Part shown: positions 24,578-36,495 of the stretch, in pieces
How the letters are laid out: the number at the start of each line of letters is the position of its first letter
How positions within the stretch are numbered: the stretch's first letter is position 1
Source: Buxus sempervirens
Lineage: Eukaryota > Streptophyta > Magnoliopsida > Buxales > Buxaceae
Length of the DNA stretch: 64,000 nucleotides
Assembly (NCBI GenBank): GCA_947561395.2
Contig: OX387193.1
Span: forward strand, 4,836,001-4,900,000
Reading direction: 5' to 3'
Position numbers and translations under genes: made by a program
Notes under the pieces: generated by a model
Told to the model about the DNA's origin: nothing
The model's input: only the letters and a program-made list of their open reading frames with translations
Databases searched by the model: none

Positions 24578-25817
24578 TTAAAAAGATGAAGGGTATGAAG
24601 ATAGCATGGCTCCCATATTTGATGAAGTTGGTGCAACACATTCTCCACTGAGCTGTCCTTCAACATGCTCCCATATTAGAAAGCTTGGACAATGCTGGGA
24701 CTCAACCCATTCATTCAGCTCCTGCCTTTGTAAGCACTCCATGGCTATCTCCCCATCCTCATCCACACTACATGATTTCACCTCTATTGGTACAGTGTTG
24801 TTTTCAATGTTCTCCATCAATGGTGGTAAAATATTTGAATCCATTCCAGTTGTAAAAGATGGTCCAACAGGAGGAGGAAGAAGCTCTTGAATCTGATGTT
24901 GGTCTAGAGCCCAGCAGTCAGAATTTAAGGCGGATGCATTGTGGAAAAGCTCCGATCGCGCATTCCCGTTACTGAACCCATCATCTAATCCAGTATCAAA
25001 CATGAAAAGAGGGCATGTTGAATAATACATTGCTTCTTGAATGGATGGATTTATTGTCTCATCTTGGTTAACCCCATCTGGTTGGTTCAAACTATAATTT
25101 GATTGGGAAAGCTTAACATTCGGTGCAACTGCTGGAGGAGGCGCGGGAGGCTTTCTTATCTTCTTCTTAATCCATGAATTCCAATAGTTCTTTATCTCAT
25201 TGTCTGTTCTACCAGGCATGTGACTTGCTATGTGAGCCCACCTATATTCCCATTTATGCTTGTTAGAAATTGAAGATCTCAAAAGAGGAGAAATACATAG
25301 TGAACTAGTAGAAAAAACATCCATTTAATGAATCAAGAAGATCAAATTAAGAGGGTAATGTGAGTGTGGTTTCTCCACAACCCATTGATCAACATCACTA
25401 GCACTGAGGCAGACTCTTGAACATTTCTCAATTGAATTAGATAACAGTTTAAGGTGGGATCAGTTAAAACCTGTTTCCTACTGCACCGTGAAGGCTGATA
25501 ATTAACTTCTCCTCTTCTGGGGTAAACCTCCCTCTTCGGATATCTGGTCTCAAATAGTTTATCCATCTCAAGCGACAACTTTTACCACATCTTTGAAGCC
25601 CTACACAATTAGAACTTGCTTTCGTAAGGGAAAGAAATAGAGAGGAAGGAGGAAAGGAGGGAGGAAGATAGAGGGAGAATAGACCTGCTTTCTCAGGGAC
25701 TTCACTCCAGCAACCATAACCATGGGTTGTGATGTATCGAATGAGCTTCTCGTCTTCCTCAGGAGACCAAAGGCCTCTCTTGACCTTCTGTTGGTTGCAG
25801 CAAGAATGGTGACCCAT
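24578..25817 (-). CDS. R2R3-MYB transcription factor, MYB26/MYB67 type
   Basis: Minus-strand exons are 25817-25685 (133 nt), 25600-25471 (130 nt) and 25241-24578 (664 nt), giving 308 residues and TAA. The 133/130 exon pair is the classic R2R3-MYB structure. R2 begins near Trp17 ([16 protein letters not shown], then [20 protein letters not shown]) and R3 follows ([20 protein letters not shown], then [20 protein letters not shown]). The N-terminus [17 protein letters not shown] and the [15 protein letters not shown] end of R3 point to the MYB26/MYB67 group, whose Arabidopsis member MYB26 controls secondary wall thickening in anther endothecium. The C-terminal half is acidic and variable, as expected for an activation region. 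The start is set at MGHH because the family starts there and the upstream in-frame codons lack ATG. Expected: nuclear DNA-binding regulator. Group assignment is from memory of family sequences. Confidence 0.88.
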
Positions 25818-27511
25818 CCCTTCTGCTCTCAACCCCTTCTTTTCACTATGGACTGTGAAGCCAAACGGTGAAGACGAGCTGCTCCCCCTTTCCCCTCTTT
25901 AAAACAATAGAACAAGCCGACATCTGCACTGGCTGGGACCAGATCCCTTCGATGCTTGGACCCATCTTTGATCTTTCTATCTAACCCTAAAACGACTTGG
26001 CATCGACCACTTTGCAACTCTCCTTCTCTTCTCTACGTACACCTTGTATTACGTAACCAATTTCATCACGTACTCAAACCTCGTCACTGATCGCTCCAAA
26101 GTCCAAATAAGCACATAACACGAAATTGTATTACATTTTGATAAATGGGTCACAAAACAAGTGAACTTTCTGGCCTCACAAAGCTTCAGTTCTTTCCCAA
26201 TATCAAAATGGTTTTCTGTCCAAATCACTTGTCATGTCATGCAGTCATCTCTATGTAATTAAAAGTCTATTAGGTTTATTAATTAATCCTGTAAATACCG
26301 CATATTAAGCGAAAGATACAAGACTTTTTTTGTTCATAAAGCCTGTATATTTAAACAGTCCTTTTGCATAGGTTCACTGATCCTTTTCAAATACAGTTAC
26401 TTAATTACCAACTTCCATGTGAAGCATTTCTAGAACTAAAGACCCAATTCATCATCTCTTTAATTTCTTTATGGTCCCCTTGGTACCAAGATCAGCAATG
26501 AAGTAGATTGGTCATAGGAACTGATAAAATAACATAAGGTCCCCCAGAAAGATCATCATTCCCTCATAAATGCAAATTCTTATCTGTTTAACATTTCTTC
26601 AAGATTTTGGCTATCCCATGTTAACAAAAACTCCCTTTCATTTTATGCCAGTGTACATATCAGACAGGAGAAGTTTTCTAAATAAGGAAAAAAATTTATA
26701 CATGGGTATGCGGAATATACGCAGGAATATGTAATTATAGCCTTGTTTTTAGTCTTGTCGTGATCAATTAATAGAGACAAGTCTGATAACTGAAGCATAA
26801 GGTGATTAAGTTGGTGATTTTGCAAGGATTAGTTAGAATACAGAAAACTGTGTTATGTTTTTTGAATGATGTGTTTTGTTCTCCGAACGTCGGCATACGT
26901 TGAGAGGGGGGAATTAAACCAGTGTCTGTTGATTGATGCTGATGATTCACCACATTGATGTGAAGATGTAGAATGACTTTTGCTTGGATGAATGGCATGC
27001 CAACTTTAAAAGTAAGATACAAATGATTATAAAAATGACTCTTCTCAGAAGAGCCGGGAAAAGCAGAATGATTATACTTAGCTTTAAGGAGGAGTAATGA
27101 AATGGGATTTGGACCTACCATGGACTATGCATTAGTGACTAAAGAATAGGTATTATTCCTTTTAAAGCATGGTTGGTTGAATTATTTAGTCAGAGATGGA
27201 ATGTCTCTACCAAAATCCCTTCCTTTATTGTGGTTCTCATTGTTCTCAAAATTCTTTCCTTATTTAGAATATTGTAATTGCTTTAGTGTCATCTACTATA
27301 TTGTATCCCTTCATCCAAATATGGATCCTTTTATCTACATTCTTTGCTTTTTGATGATGACCTGTACTATTGATTGAGTTTTTGTATTGACTTTGGAGAA
27401 TAAAACTTCCAAGGCCATGTTCTGCCATGCATATATAGTTTTTCACTTGAGGATCAATTAATATACCTAGAACCATGTGGTCATAGCTCTTGTTATCATT
27501 GATTATGGTCA
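25818..27511. other. MYB upstream region and intergenic DNA
   Basis: The first several hundred bases are presumably the MYB promoter and leader on the minus strand. An open minus-strand stretch at 25829-26017 has no ATG start. I see no other gene to 27511. Confidence 0.5.
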
Positions 27512-29082
27512 CAAAATCATCTTGTCATGTTGGTTACTGATAAACCTCATCAGCTTCCTCAGCAAAGAATAAATGAGTATTTACACAGACCCACACACAC
27601 ACACACAAACTCTGTGAATATTGTTATTGTTGTCATGAAAATATCATGTTATTGCAACATGTAAGTAGCTGATATATCACCTGGCTTTATGATTCTAAGC
27701 CTCATTTTAGCTCTTTATGTTGCTTTGTTTCAACAAGTTTGATAAACTTAAGGTATCACAATGCGGCGGCGTAGAAAGTAATGGTTTTTTTTTTTTAATT
27801 TTACGGTATTTTTGTACACTTTGAGCAAAAGCAAATTAAGCAAAATAATAGATGATCATGAAAACAACTTTCTTACGAATACTATTGATTAGTCATTATC
27901 ATAATGATGTTCATATAACATTATGATTTGAAAAACAAGTTCTTCTACATAATTCATTTGACAAAGTTGTCCCAATATGAAATAATTAATGAATCACATT
28001 ATATTCATTTATCAAATTTTTGGAAAAAAGATAGATGATTATCCTGGCCCTAAATATTCTTCTATGTATACATGATTTACTGTGCTCTTAATTATGCTTT
28101 CTTGTTTGAGTTTTTGCCCTTTTTTTTCTTTTTTAATTAAATTTAGATCATAATAATTCCATGATTTTGCTATATCTTCACAGGCGTTGAAAACATTTTT
28201 GCTCTAGTAAAAGTGGAGAATACTATTCTAGGCCATGTGAGAAAGTTGTGATACAATTGTGTTTGATGTGAGATCAGGGACAATGCAATTAAGGCACCTT
28301 ACTTTTAAGATTACTATCATCATTAAAGAATAAGACATTTTATCATTCAAAGTAAATTCATTTTTTTTTCTTTTGCTAATGCAGTCAAAATATTGCTGGT
28401 TTACTTCTTTACTTTCCTCTTAAAATTAAAAGAGAGATACATATTTTACCAATTATCTTTATTAATTTCCATTTAATGTTAGTTAATGTCTCCCCCTTTT
28501 TCTTTTTCCTTTTATTTTAGTGTCTAAGCTTCCCTTAATCATGCATCAGACAAAACTTATCTCCATTCATGTAAACATCAACCAGTTTTTTTGGAAGATT
28601 CAAGAAAGGAAGTGCTACTGCCATTAATGCTCTTTTGCCCACTTCAACTATTAGTTTGGATTCTTTGGAATGCAATTAACTAAAACGAGTCCCACTATTT
28701 GCATTGTGCCACTCTATGGGCTAGCTAAAAGTTCATTCCTGTTCGAAATTTCGCTCCAGATGCCAAATGTTTTGTGCAAGCTATCTCACTTGATTACAAA
28801 CCGAGTGAAATTCAGGAAAAACGAGAGAAAAGTGGGAAATGATATTAAAATTTTTTTTTTATTATTTGCTATTTAAATAGGTGAGGCCTTTGAAATTTCG
28901 TTCAATTTAGGTGAAATTTTGTTCAAATCCACAAAAAAAAAAAAAAAAAAAAAACCACCAATTTTCATGTTCTAAATTTTTCCTTGAATTGGCTTGTTTC
29001 AGCGAAACGGAAATGTAAGACCTTGCCTCCATAGAAGAAGCTGATGAGGTTTATCAGTAACCAACATGACAAGATGATTTTG
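27512..29082. repeat. 1.57-kb segment bounded by a perfect 46-bp inverted repeat
   Basis: The 46-mer at 27512-27557 is the exact reverse complement of 29037-29082 (one arm begins GAAGCTGATGAGGTTTATCA). Identity stops sharply at both ends of each arm. The interior has no convincing gene, is AT-rich and contains a 22-base A run at about 28934. No target-site duplication is visible next to the arms, so this may be a non-autonomous DNA transposon with a decayed target duplication or an inverted copy made by another route. Confidence 0.7.
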
Positions 29083-30849
29083 GGTAAAATAATACCCAAA
29101 AAGTTTTGGCTTATATAATTGTGGATCGTAAAATCTAATTACTTTGAACTTGGTATTGAAACTTATCTTCATCTTAGTAAAGATGAGAGCATTTTATAAA
29201 ATCATAGATTTCATAATGTGCTATCAACAGATTAAAAACTGTGCATGGGAATAGTGTTGTTCAAATATATGCATATTAGTGATTGCACGTGCATATTGCA
29301 CGTCCGCAACTCATAACAGTTTTAAATTTGAATGTGGAAAGAGTGGGTTATAGTCAGCGCGGCGTGTCGCCGAAATTTCGTTTTTTTTTCAAGTAACGAT
29401 GCATCTCGATAGGGAAAAATCGCTTAGTTGCATCGCTGGCGATTTTTTGCGGTGTGCCCACGAAACGATGCCACGTACCGAGCGAAATAGGTTGAAACTG
29501 GTGAAACAGGCGATAAAGAGAGAATTTGATTTTTTTTTTTTTAAGAATTTTTATTAACAAATTTTATCTGCGTGCCAACGAAATTTCAACAGAATAAAAA
29601 AAAATTCAATTTTTTTCCTAGTTTAATTTTTACTTTTTCTATTTTTCCAGCGTTTCGTCGGCATGCCGCACGGCGTGCCGATTTTTTCAAGGATCGACAC
29701 TCCCATCGGCACCAAAACTCAAAACCTTGGTTAAAGTTTGTGAATCTTTTTTATTGTAGAGGGAAATTTCGGAAAAAAAGAAAAAGAAAAGACCAAAATC
29801 TGTAAGAATATTCTCCCCAATTGGCTTTCATATGGATATATATAGTTTGTTAACTAACCCGAAAAAAAATAATAATAAAATGAAACTCGTTTCTAAGACA
29901 TGGGTTTCCCATTATGGGCGTTGGTCCTGCGGTGTTGAGATGGACTATTAATCACTGTTTATAAAGCCCCTGATGAATGATAAAAAAAATTAATATTAGC
30001 TGCTAACCAGATTGCGGCAGATTGTCTTCAACCTGAAACAAGCACAAACGTGATTTATGTCCTACCATTAATGGTGGTGGGGGTAGAACAGGACAACTTA
30101 CCCATGCCCTGATTTAGAATTCACGTTATAGAACTTCGCAAACCCTTAAAAATATCTCTAAATCTCTAACGTTGTGTTTGGTACTCAGACTCCATCCTGC
30201 AGGAATCCTTCACTTTCTTGTACTTCCAAACGCAAACTAAAAGATAAAAATTAGAATCTGCTAAGACATCTATAAGCTTCAAAGTTGAACATGTAATTTA
30301 TCATTACAATGGATCATGACCTACCATGTAACTTGCCTTGGTTGGCAGCCCATGTTCCACAATGTGTTTGGTGTTAGTAATTTTATGATAGGAATGCAAC
30401 TGAGTTGCAACCTAACAAATATGGATGGGAGAAACTAATTAATAATAACAAACAAGATGAGAACAGAATTCAGAAATATTAAGATAAGCAAAATATAAAT
30501 AGCACGATTGCACAAAAAAGAACACAGGAAGAATATAAAAGGGTGGTTGGAACAGCACTACTACTAAGAGAGTGGATATAAAAACAAATGCTATGAACTC
30601 AATTAAGAGACATGAAGAGAACAATAATAAAGAATATGAACGCAAGGAAAGAGTAAGAAAATCAAACGAAATCTGATGGAGATCATGAATCAATCTCTAA
30701 AGAATATGAACGCAATCAGCGGAAGAACAGAAACGCAGCAGATTGAAACATCTATAATTAACGAACGCAGAAACTAGAATGCAATAGGTTTAAACGAATG
30801 TCATAAAGACATAAACCCAGTAGAAATGTGTTTACACCCTATATGACCG
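29083..30849. other. Intergenic DNA with a GC-rich repetitive patch
   Basis: No gene recognised. A patch at about 29345-29730 is unusually CG-rich for this window and is described separately. The remainder is AT-rich and anonymous. Confidence 0.5.
29345..29731. repeat. CG-rich repeat patch (GCCGAAATTTCG-like blocks)
   Basis: Related blocks recur in both orientations: GGCGTGTCGCCGAAATTTCG, GCATCGCTGGCGATTTTTT, GTGCCCACGAAACGATG, CGTTTCGTCGGCATGCCG and CACGGCGTGCCGATTTTTT. The patch ends CAAAACTCAAAACCTTGG, whose AAACCTTG end resembles the 3' terminus of the hAT MITE at 11985-12162. No matching left terminus was found, so it may be a truncated relative. Confidence 0.4.
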
Positions 30850-31850
30850 ACGAATAAGAAAAGGGCACGTGGTGCCTATGTGGCTTATTTAGGCCATGGC
30901 ATCAAAGCACGTAAGCCTTGCACAGTTGGTTAGGCCACGTCAGCATGAACACAGAACCAAGAATACAGTTCGAGTCACGCCAATACGACAAAACCACAAA
31001 TATCAGAAGATCGTGTCATCGGTCGTTCAAGAATAAACTATTTTAAGATCGTGGCCGAGCGGTTATCGTTCTGGAATGGAAGACTGAAGACGACCAACCG
31101 CCATGAAGATCGTGCAAGAGTAAGACGTTGAGCAACCGTCAAGGATCGGCTATAAAAGACATAACTTCAAAGAACTCAGGGACAGAATCCACCCAACCGC
31201 AACCGGTTATTATATTATTTTGATCATCCGTGATCTTTTATCCCCTCTATTACAGAAGGATAAACTAGGACCTCTCTCACTGCTTCCAGTCGCAGTGACA
31301 TCTTCGACCCCTCTTTACTCCGATTAACACCAGAATCCTGCCACCGGAGAGTAAGTTGAGGCCGCCCCTGACTCGCAGTTCTGTGTTACCTTTTGTTTCC
31401 CTTTTGAGGATTATCTGTTATCGCTTTCGGCTCGTCGGCCGATTTTATAATAAAAGGATTTGTGTGCCATTAGTCGCTTTCGCTTTCAAACACTTACAAG
31501 AACCCAAACGAAGACCGGACCCCTAGTCTTCATATCATCGCCTAACCCGTTTTATTACAGGTGACTTGCAGTACGACTGGACCGATCCTGGTTCAGATTC
31601 GGAACAGGTGCCCGGGGTCAGGGTTCGACCCGAAATCATTTGTATCAAACGATACTGGCACGCCCGCGTAGAGAAACATCATCACTTTCGACACGTGTCC
31701 ACACCGGCCCAATTTCGGAGCAACAAAATGTAGTAGAAAAAATAGCCCTTAAGAGTCCCCTTTCAAATTATCTCTTCAGTGCGATGGGTTGCAGCCACGC
31801 CCGACCAAACGGAGGACAGCGGCAGCGCGCGATTTAAAAGCATCTCAGCA
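30850..31850 (+). mobile_element. Fragment of a Ty3/gypsy-type LTR retrotransposon (LTR plus primer-binding site)
   Basis: The segment is richer in GC than its surroundings. It carries LTR-like features in order: a TATAAAAG promoter box near 31151, AATAAAAGG near 31448, and at about 31653 TGGCACGCCCGCGTAG. That last resembles the TGGCACGCCCGGTGGGA primer-binding site of many plant gypsy elements. About 190 bp of leader-like sequence follows and then ordinary AT-rich DNA. No gag or pol coding is present. Left boundary is not defined. Confidence 0.45.
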
Positions 31851-34406
31851 CAAAACAATATATAGTATCTCACTTTAGGGGTTGCACCCCTTTAGTGCAC
31901 ACTATTATTAATAAACACAAGGAAGTGTTGATAAACTTCTAATGTGGAACTATTGTTCCCACATAAGACAGACACAAGAAGACAAAAAATTTTGAGCTCT
32001 TTATAAAACTACAAAACACAACATTTGGTTTATGACTTTATAACAATTTTATTTATAAAATTTTATAACAATTGTAATTATCCAATCCTCCTCTTATATA
32101 TCTTGAATTGAGACAAAAAAAATTTCGTTGATTACTTCGAGGGAACCAAGGATCTAGTGTGTTTGTGTTAAAACAGCAATCAGCATATTTTCATACTCGC
32201 ATAACTCTTTAATCTTCAAACTAAAGTTACAATCCAAGATAGGATAACTCCAATAGAAAATTACGTAAACAAACTAGATAAATCCAAGAAATTACCTGAC
32301 AAATAAGATAAAAATAAAAAATAAAAAAAACTACTTGACTAACTCATTCTTGATCATGTTGTGTTTTGGTTGGATAAAATCTGTGGGAAAGCAAAACAAT
32401 ATGAATTTTCCATGTGTTTGGTTCATAAGAACTATAGGTCTGTCTCGGAAAGTAATTTTTCAAAAGAGCCCCATTTTCCCTCTAAAAGGCGGTCAACATT
32501 TTTCTTTCAGAAGGAAGGAAAAACAAAAGGAAAAAGAAAGTAAAATAACTCTTTAACTTTTCTTTCCACTGCTTTCCATGCACCTAACCAAATATAGGTA
32601 ACAATCTTCACCAAAATTTTTAATAGATTTGTGCCCTTATTCAAAGGGTTAAATAAAATTAATCAAAATTCTGATGCTTGAAAATACTTGATATATAAGA
32701 ACTAAAGTTGTTTATTTTCTTTTCTTTTTTTCCCTTCTTCTTTTGTCTTCACAAATTCAAGGTTCCAAACCTATTCTTATATAATGTCAATGAAGAGGTT
32801 GAGTTTAAGCAAAATTACATCTGGATTACTTATCATAAAAAAAATTATATATATAGAATATTACATATATATTAGCTGGTCTAGGCAAGTTAATGGGTTT
32901 TGAATCATAAAAGCCCTTCAACTGGTCTCCTTTTAAATGAAATCATGTTGACTTAAGACTGCTATTTCATATCAACTAAAGCCGTTTAAAACCAGTTAGT
33001 GTGTTGACAGATATGTTAATATGATTCTGTTGTTGCATGGAGGACGAACCAACTTCATAACCATTCGTTTTAACCTAATCAAATGTTAACTCTTATTGCC
33101 AGTGCCATTAAAGAGGATACTTGTGAACTTTTGTCTCACAAGAAGAATGAAGAGTCAATCCCCCCATGGAAGTTCGGAGACGGATACCCTTGTCAACAAC
33201 ATGACGAACACAATGCTCCAAGCCACTTCCTGAAAAGCTTTGACCAGCATTTTTAATCTTCTCTTGCCCTTAGACTTGTTATTTTATAAAGTGCTAATCC
33301 TGAAAGCTAAGAATGGACATTAACATTCAAAAATTCAAGGCTATAATTGTCTATTAAAATTCAAAAATTCAATTTGTTGAAATATTGTAGTTGAGCCCTC
33401 TGATACACATGGCTGCATCTTCACCTATCAGCTTAAGATTTTAGGTGCATTGGTTGTTTTATATATTATCAAAATGGAAGATCTAGTGTTTGACTCAGAA
33501 GACTAAGTTTCCCTTGGCATAGCTCTCATGGGAGGGAATAGTTGCATAACTAAGTGTTAGGTTTTAAACGAGTTGAGGTAATTTTGACCATTCTGTCCTT
33601 TTATTAATAAATCTTGGCATTGCTGTGTAAAGGCTCTTGTGGAAAGCTTCTCGTTTTTTATGGCATGATTCCCAAGATAGCGCCTCGCAATTATATATAG
33701 TATAGACGTAGAATATGTATATATCCTGTGTTTAGAGTTGTTTAACACAATTTGTGGTTTCTTGTTGAAATTTAAGTTGGTATATGAAATTAAAAAATTC
33801 AATTCATAACTAGTTAGATTATAATGGTGAGATGATCCAAGGTTAATGAAATTGATTATTAATTGACAGAGTCTAAGAAAGATTCAATATATTAAATTAA
33901 CATCCATAGTCCGCCATATATATGACCTCTATCGAGAAAGAATCATCCAGCGATGCTGATAAAGCTTCAGTTGCGTCATTGTCGTCTTTGACTACGGCGG
34001 TTTAGCCGAGTCGTTGAACGTCGAATTCAAAGGCGAAGTCGCGAATCTTGAGTAGAGATGACGTCCAGCTAATCACTGGGGCCCACCTCAGACGTCATCA
34101 CAAAAACAAAGAGTGGGTGATCGAACGGCTGTGGGCGGCCTGCCACATGAGAAAATTTCCCGTCAACGGTCCACGACGATCGTGCCTCCGCTTTAACGTG
34201 GGGGCGCCTTGTTGGGGATCGAGAAGCCGTGACGGAGTCAAACGGAATTCGGTCAAACATTTTACTGTTTCCGCTCGTCTGGACATTCGACCAGACTGTC
34301 GATTCGGAGGCGAACCTGACTTGCTGACTCGGCAAAAAAATGTCATCAATTCCCAGCTGAACTTCATTGCGAGAAATTACCATACTGCCACTTCTTCAAA
34401 ACCTTT
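31851..34406. other. Gene-poor intergenic region
   Basis: Anonymous AT-rich sequence. A stretch near 32356-32600 has weakly inverted ends (GTTTTGGTTGGATAAAATCT versus CTTTCCATGCACCTAACC) and may be an old MITE. From about 33950 to 34400 GC content rises as in a plant promoter or old leader, but no ATG-initiated exon is convincing. Confidence 0.45.
34057..34099. promoter_or_regulatory. Paired inverted TGACGT sites
   Basis: GATGACGTC (34057-34065) and its exact reverse complement GACGTCATC (34091-34099) lie 25 bp apart. Both contain the TGACG core bound by plant TGA-type bZIP factors. They lie about 1.2 kb upstream of the ROH1-like start. Confidence 0.35.
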
Positions 34407-34413
34407 CTCCTCA

Positions 34414-35047
34414 AGGGATGGCAACGCTTCATTAAAACCGCTAAACCCAACCGAACCAAACCTATTGGGTGGGTTCTGAGTTGTCCTTAAACGGTTTTGG
34501 TTTGGTTTCGATTTATACTATGTAAAACCGATTTGATTTTGGTTTGGTTTTGGTTTTAAGGCCAAATCAAACTGAACGAAATCAATTACACAAATACATA
34601 TGTTTAAGTTAGATCACCGACTAGGGATTATTCAGTTTATCTGTTAAACTGAACCAACAAATTTAATCGAACCTGTTAAGTCGGTTTTGGGTTTGTATTA
34701 ATTGGTTCTGGTTTTATATTAAAAAACCCAATATGGTTTTAATTCAGCTTTGGTTTGAAGTATTTTTTATCGGTTCAGTCTTTGATTTTTCACAAAACCT
34801 ACCCAAAACCAAACCATAATTACACATACACATATGTTCAAGTTAGATCACCAACTAAGGATTGTTCAGTTTATCTGTTAAACTGAACCAATAAACTGAA
34901 TCAAACCTGTGTTTAGTCGGGTTTGGTTTTGATTTTATATTAAAAAAACCCAGGACTGTTTTAATTCGGCCTTGGTTTGAAGTTTATTTAATCGGTTCGG
35001 CTTTGATTTTTTACAAAACCGACGCAAAACCAAACCGTTGCCATGCC
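34414..35047. mobile_element. GGTTCGGTTTTGG-type element, copy 3, with 7-bp target duplication
   Basis: The left end AGGGATGGCAACG and right end CGTTGCCATGCC are inverted copies. The flanks are the identical 7-mer CTCCTCA at 34407-34413 and 35048-35054. Inside, a segment of roughly 230 bp is directly duplicated (starts near 34590 and 34820; shared blocks TTAGATCACC and CAGTTTATCTGTTAAACTGA). The rest is AACCGAACC / GGTTTGGTTTTGG blocks. No coding. Confidence 0.65.
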
Positions 35048-35086
35048 CTCCTCACCCTCACGTGGAGTGTCTCTTTCTGTAGTTTC

Positions 35087-35283
35087 TATATAATTTCAGG
35101 GGTTATTTCGGGAATTTAAGTAGCCTGTAACCGCCAATTAGCGGCGGAGAAGAGGATCAAGAAACGGTCGCCGGCTTGAATAAGTTATGGATAGTTTACA
35201 TCTATAACTGCCAAAGCGATTCTTCGTCCCAAACCTTCCTTCTCTCTCTCGCTCTCTCTCTCTTCTCTTTCTGAAGTTCAGCC
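35087..35283 (+). promoter_or_regulatory. Core promoter and leader of the ROH1-like gene
   Basis: A TATATAAT box at 35087-35094 is followed by a leader with (CT)n at about 35242-35272, ending at the ATG 35284. The TATA box is only 40 bp from the right end of the 34414-35047 element. Confidence 0.5.
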
Positions 35284-36495
35284 ATGCCTACAACAGAACA
35301 CCAACAGTCTTCCTTTTTAGGCCGATCGATTCTCAGTATTCGAAGGAACCAAGTGATTTCAATGGAAGCAAACCAAGAGCAGGAGCTTGAACATCTCGAG
35401 CTCTTTCAGAAACACGTTGCCGATTGCTTTCTCGATCTCTTGTCGTCGCAAGACTCGCAACCTTCTTCCGATTGCGGCGGCGATTCTGTCAACAATATAC
35501 TCTCCATCGCTTGGGTGCGGAAGCTTCTTGACGATTTCCTCTGTTGTGAAGCGGAATTCAAAGCCGTGCTCGTCCTCGACAGCGACCTGTCTCGGTTTGC
35601 TAAGGCTCCGATCGATCGCCTTATTCATGAATTGCTTGATCGATATGTAAAAGCTCTTGATATATGCAACGCGATTACAAATGGTATTGAATTGATTCGT
35701 CAATGGCAGAAATTTGCGGAGATAGCAGTATCGGCTCTTGAACAGAAACGCTTGGAAGAAGGTCATGTTCGACGCGCAAAGAAGGCCTTGAATTCTCTTC
35801 TTACATCAATGACGATTGGGGATAAAGAGAGCATTCACAACAGAGTGACGGAGCGGATGTGGTCCTTTGGCCGGAAAGGTAGTGGCTTGTCCGCCGTTAA
35901 ATATCAAAATGCCGGAAATTTCCGATCCTCGCCATTGAGTATATCGAGGACGTGGTCAGCAGCAAAGCAACTTCAGGCAATGTCAACCAATTTGGTGGCT
36001 CCTAGAGGTGGTGAGTCGACTGGGTTGGCTTTGCCAATTTATATCATGAGTTCGATACTGGTGTTTGTAATGTGGGCTCTTGTGGTATCGATCCCATGTC
36101 AGGAGAGAAGCGGCCTTCCAATGCATTTTCCGGTTAATCGGCAATTGGTGTGGGCAGGACCCATAATTGGGTTACAAGAGAAGATTGCGGAGGAGTGGAA
36201 GAAGAAAGAGAAGAAGGGGTCGGTGGGGTTGTTAGATGAGATGCAGAGGCTGGAGAGGTGTGGGCATTCATTGATTGAATTGGCGGATTCGTTTCAGTTC
36301 CCGTTGGAGGCTGAGAAGTTGAAAGAGATGCAGGTGCAGGTGGCTGAATTGGCAGAGACAAGCCGGAAGATGGAAGAGGGATTGATTCCTTTGCAGCGTC
36401 AAGTGAGAGAGGTATTTCACAGAATAGTGAGGAGCAGGTCAGAGGTTCTTCATGTCTTGGATCAAGCTGGTAAATCTTCCCTACCAGTTTTGTAA
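35284..36495 (+). CDS. ROH1-like protein (DUF793, BYPASS1-related), intronless
   Basis: One uninterrupted frame of 403 residues. The N-terminus MPTTEHQQSSFLGRSILSIR followed by EQELEHLELFQKHVADCFLD is the hallmark of the ROH1 family. Further family blocks are IAWVRKLLDDFLCCEAEFKA, a helical central part with KALNSLLTSM, and a C-terminal helical region rich in Glu/Lys (LLDEMQRLERCGHSLIELAD). A hydrophobic segment lies at about 249-270 (LPIYIMSSILVFVMWALVVS). In Arabidopsis ROH1 proteins bind EXO70 exocyst subunits and affect polarised secretion such as seed mucilage; the molecular activity is not known. Single-exon structure and length fit the family. The start is the first ATG, matching the conserved MP-type N-terminus. 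Confidence 0.85.
   Translation: MPTTEHQQSSFLGRSILSIRRNQVISMEANQEQELEHLELFQKHVADCFLDLLSSQDSQPSSDCGGDSVNNILSIAWVRKLLDDFLCCEAEFKAVLVLDSDLSRFAKAPIDRLIHELLDRYVKALDICNAITNGIELIRQWQKFAEIAVSALEQKRLEEGHVRRAKKALNSLLTSMTIGDKESIHNRVTERMWSFGRKGSGLSAVKYQNAGNFRSSPLSISRTWSAAKQLQAMSTNLVAPRGGESTGLALPIYIMSSILVFVMWALVVSIPCQERSGLPMHFPVNRQLVWAGPIIGLQEKIAEEWKKKEKKGSVGLLDEMQRLERCGHSLIELADSFQFPLEAEKLKEMQVQVAELAETSRKMEEGLIPLQRQVREVFHRIVRSRSEVLHVLDQAGKSSLPVL

Noticed and set aside
25829..26017. 62-codon open stretch just upstream of the MYB start, as a possible uORF
   Set aside because: It begins at TTG and contains no ATG, so it is not a credible uORF.
27512..29082. MULE-type transposon call for the 46-bp inverted repeat
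   Set aside because: No 9-bp target duplication flanks the arms and no transposase remnant is seen, so it is reported only as an inverted repeat.
34048..34479. 143-codon open stretch upstream of ROH1
   Set aside because: Starts at TTG, runs into the left end of a repeat element and matches no family; overlapping antisense frames are equally open, as expected for a GC-rich stretch.
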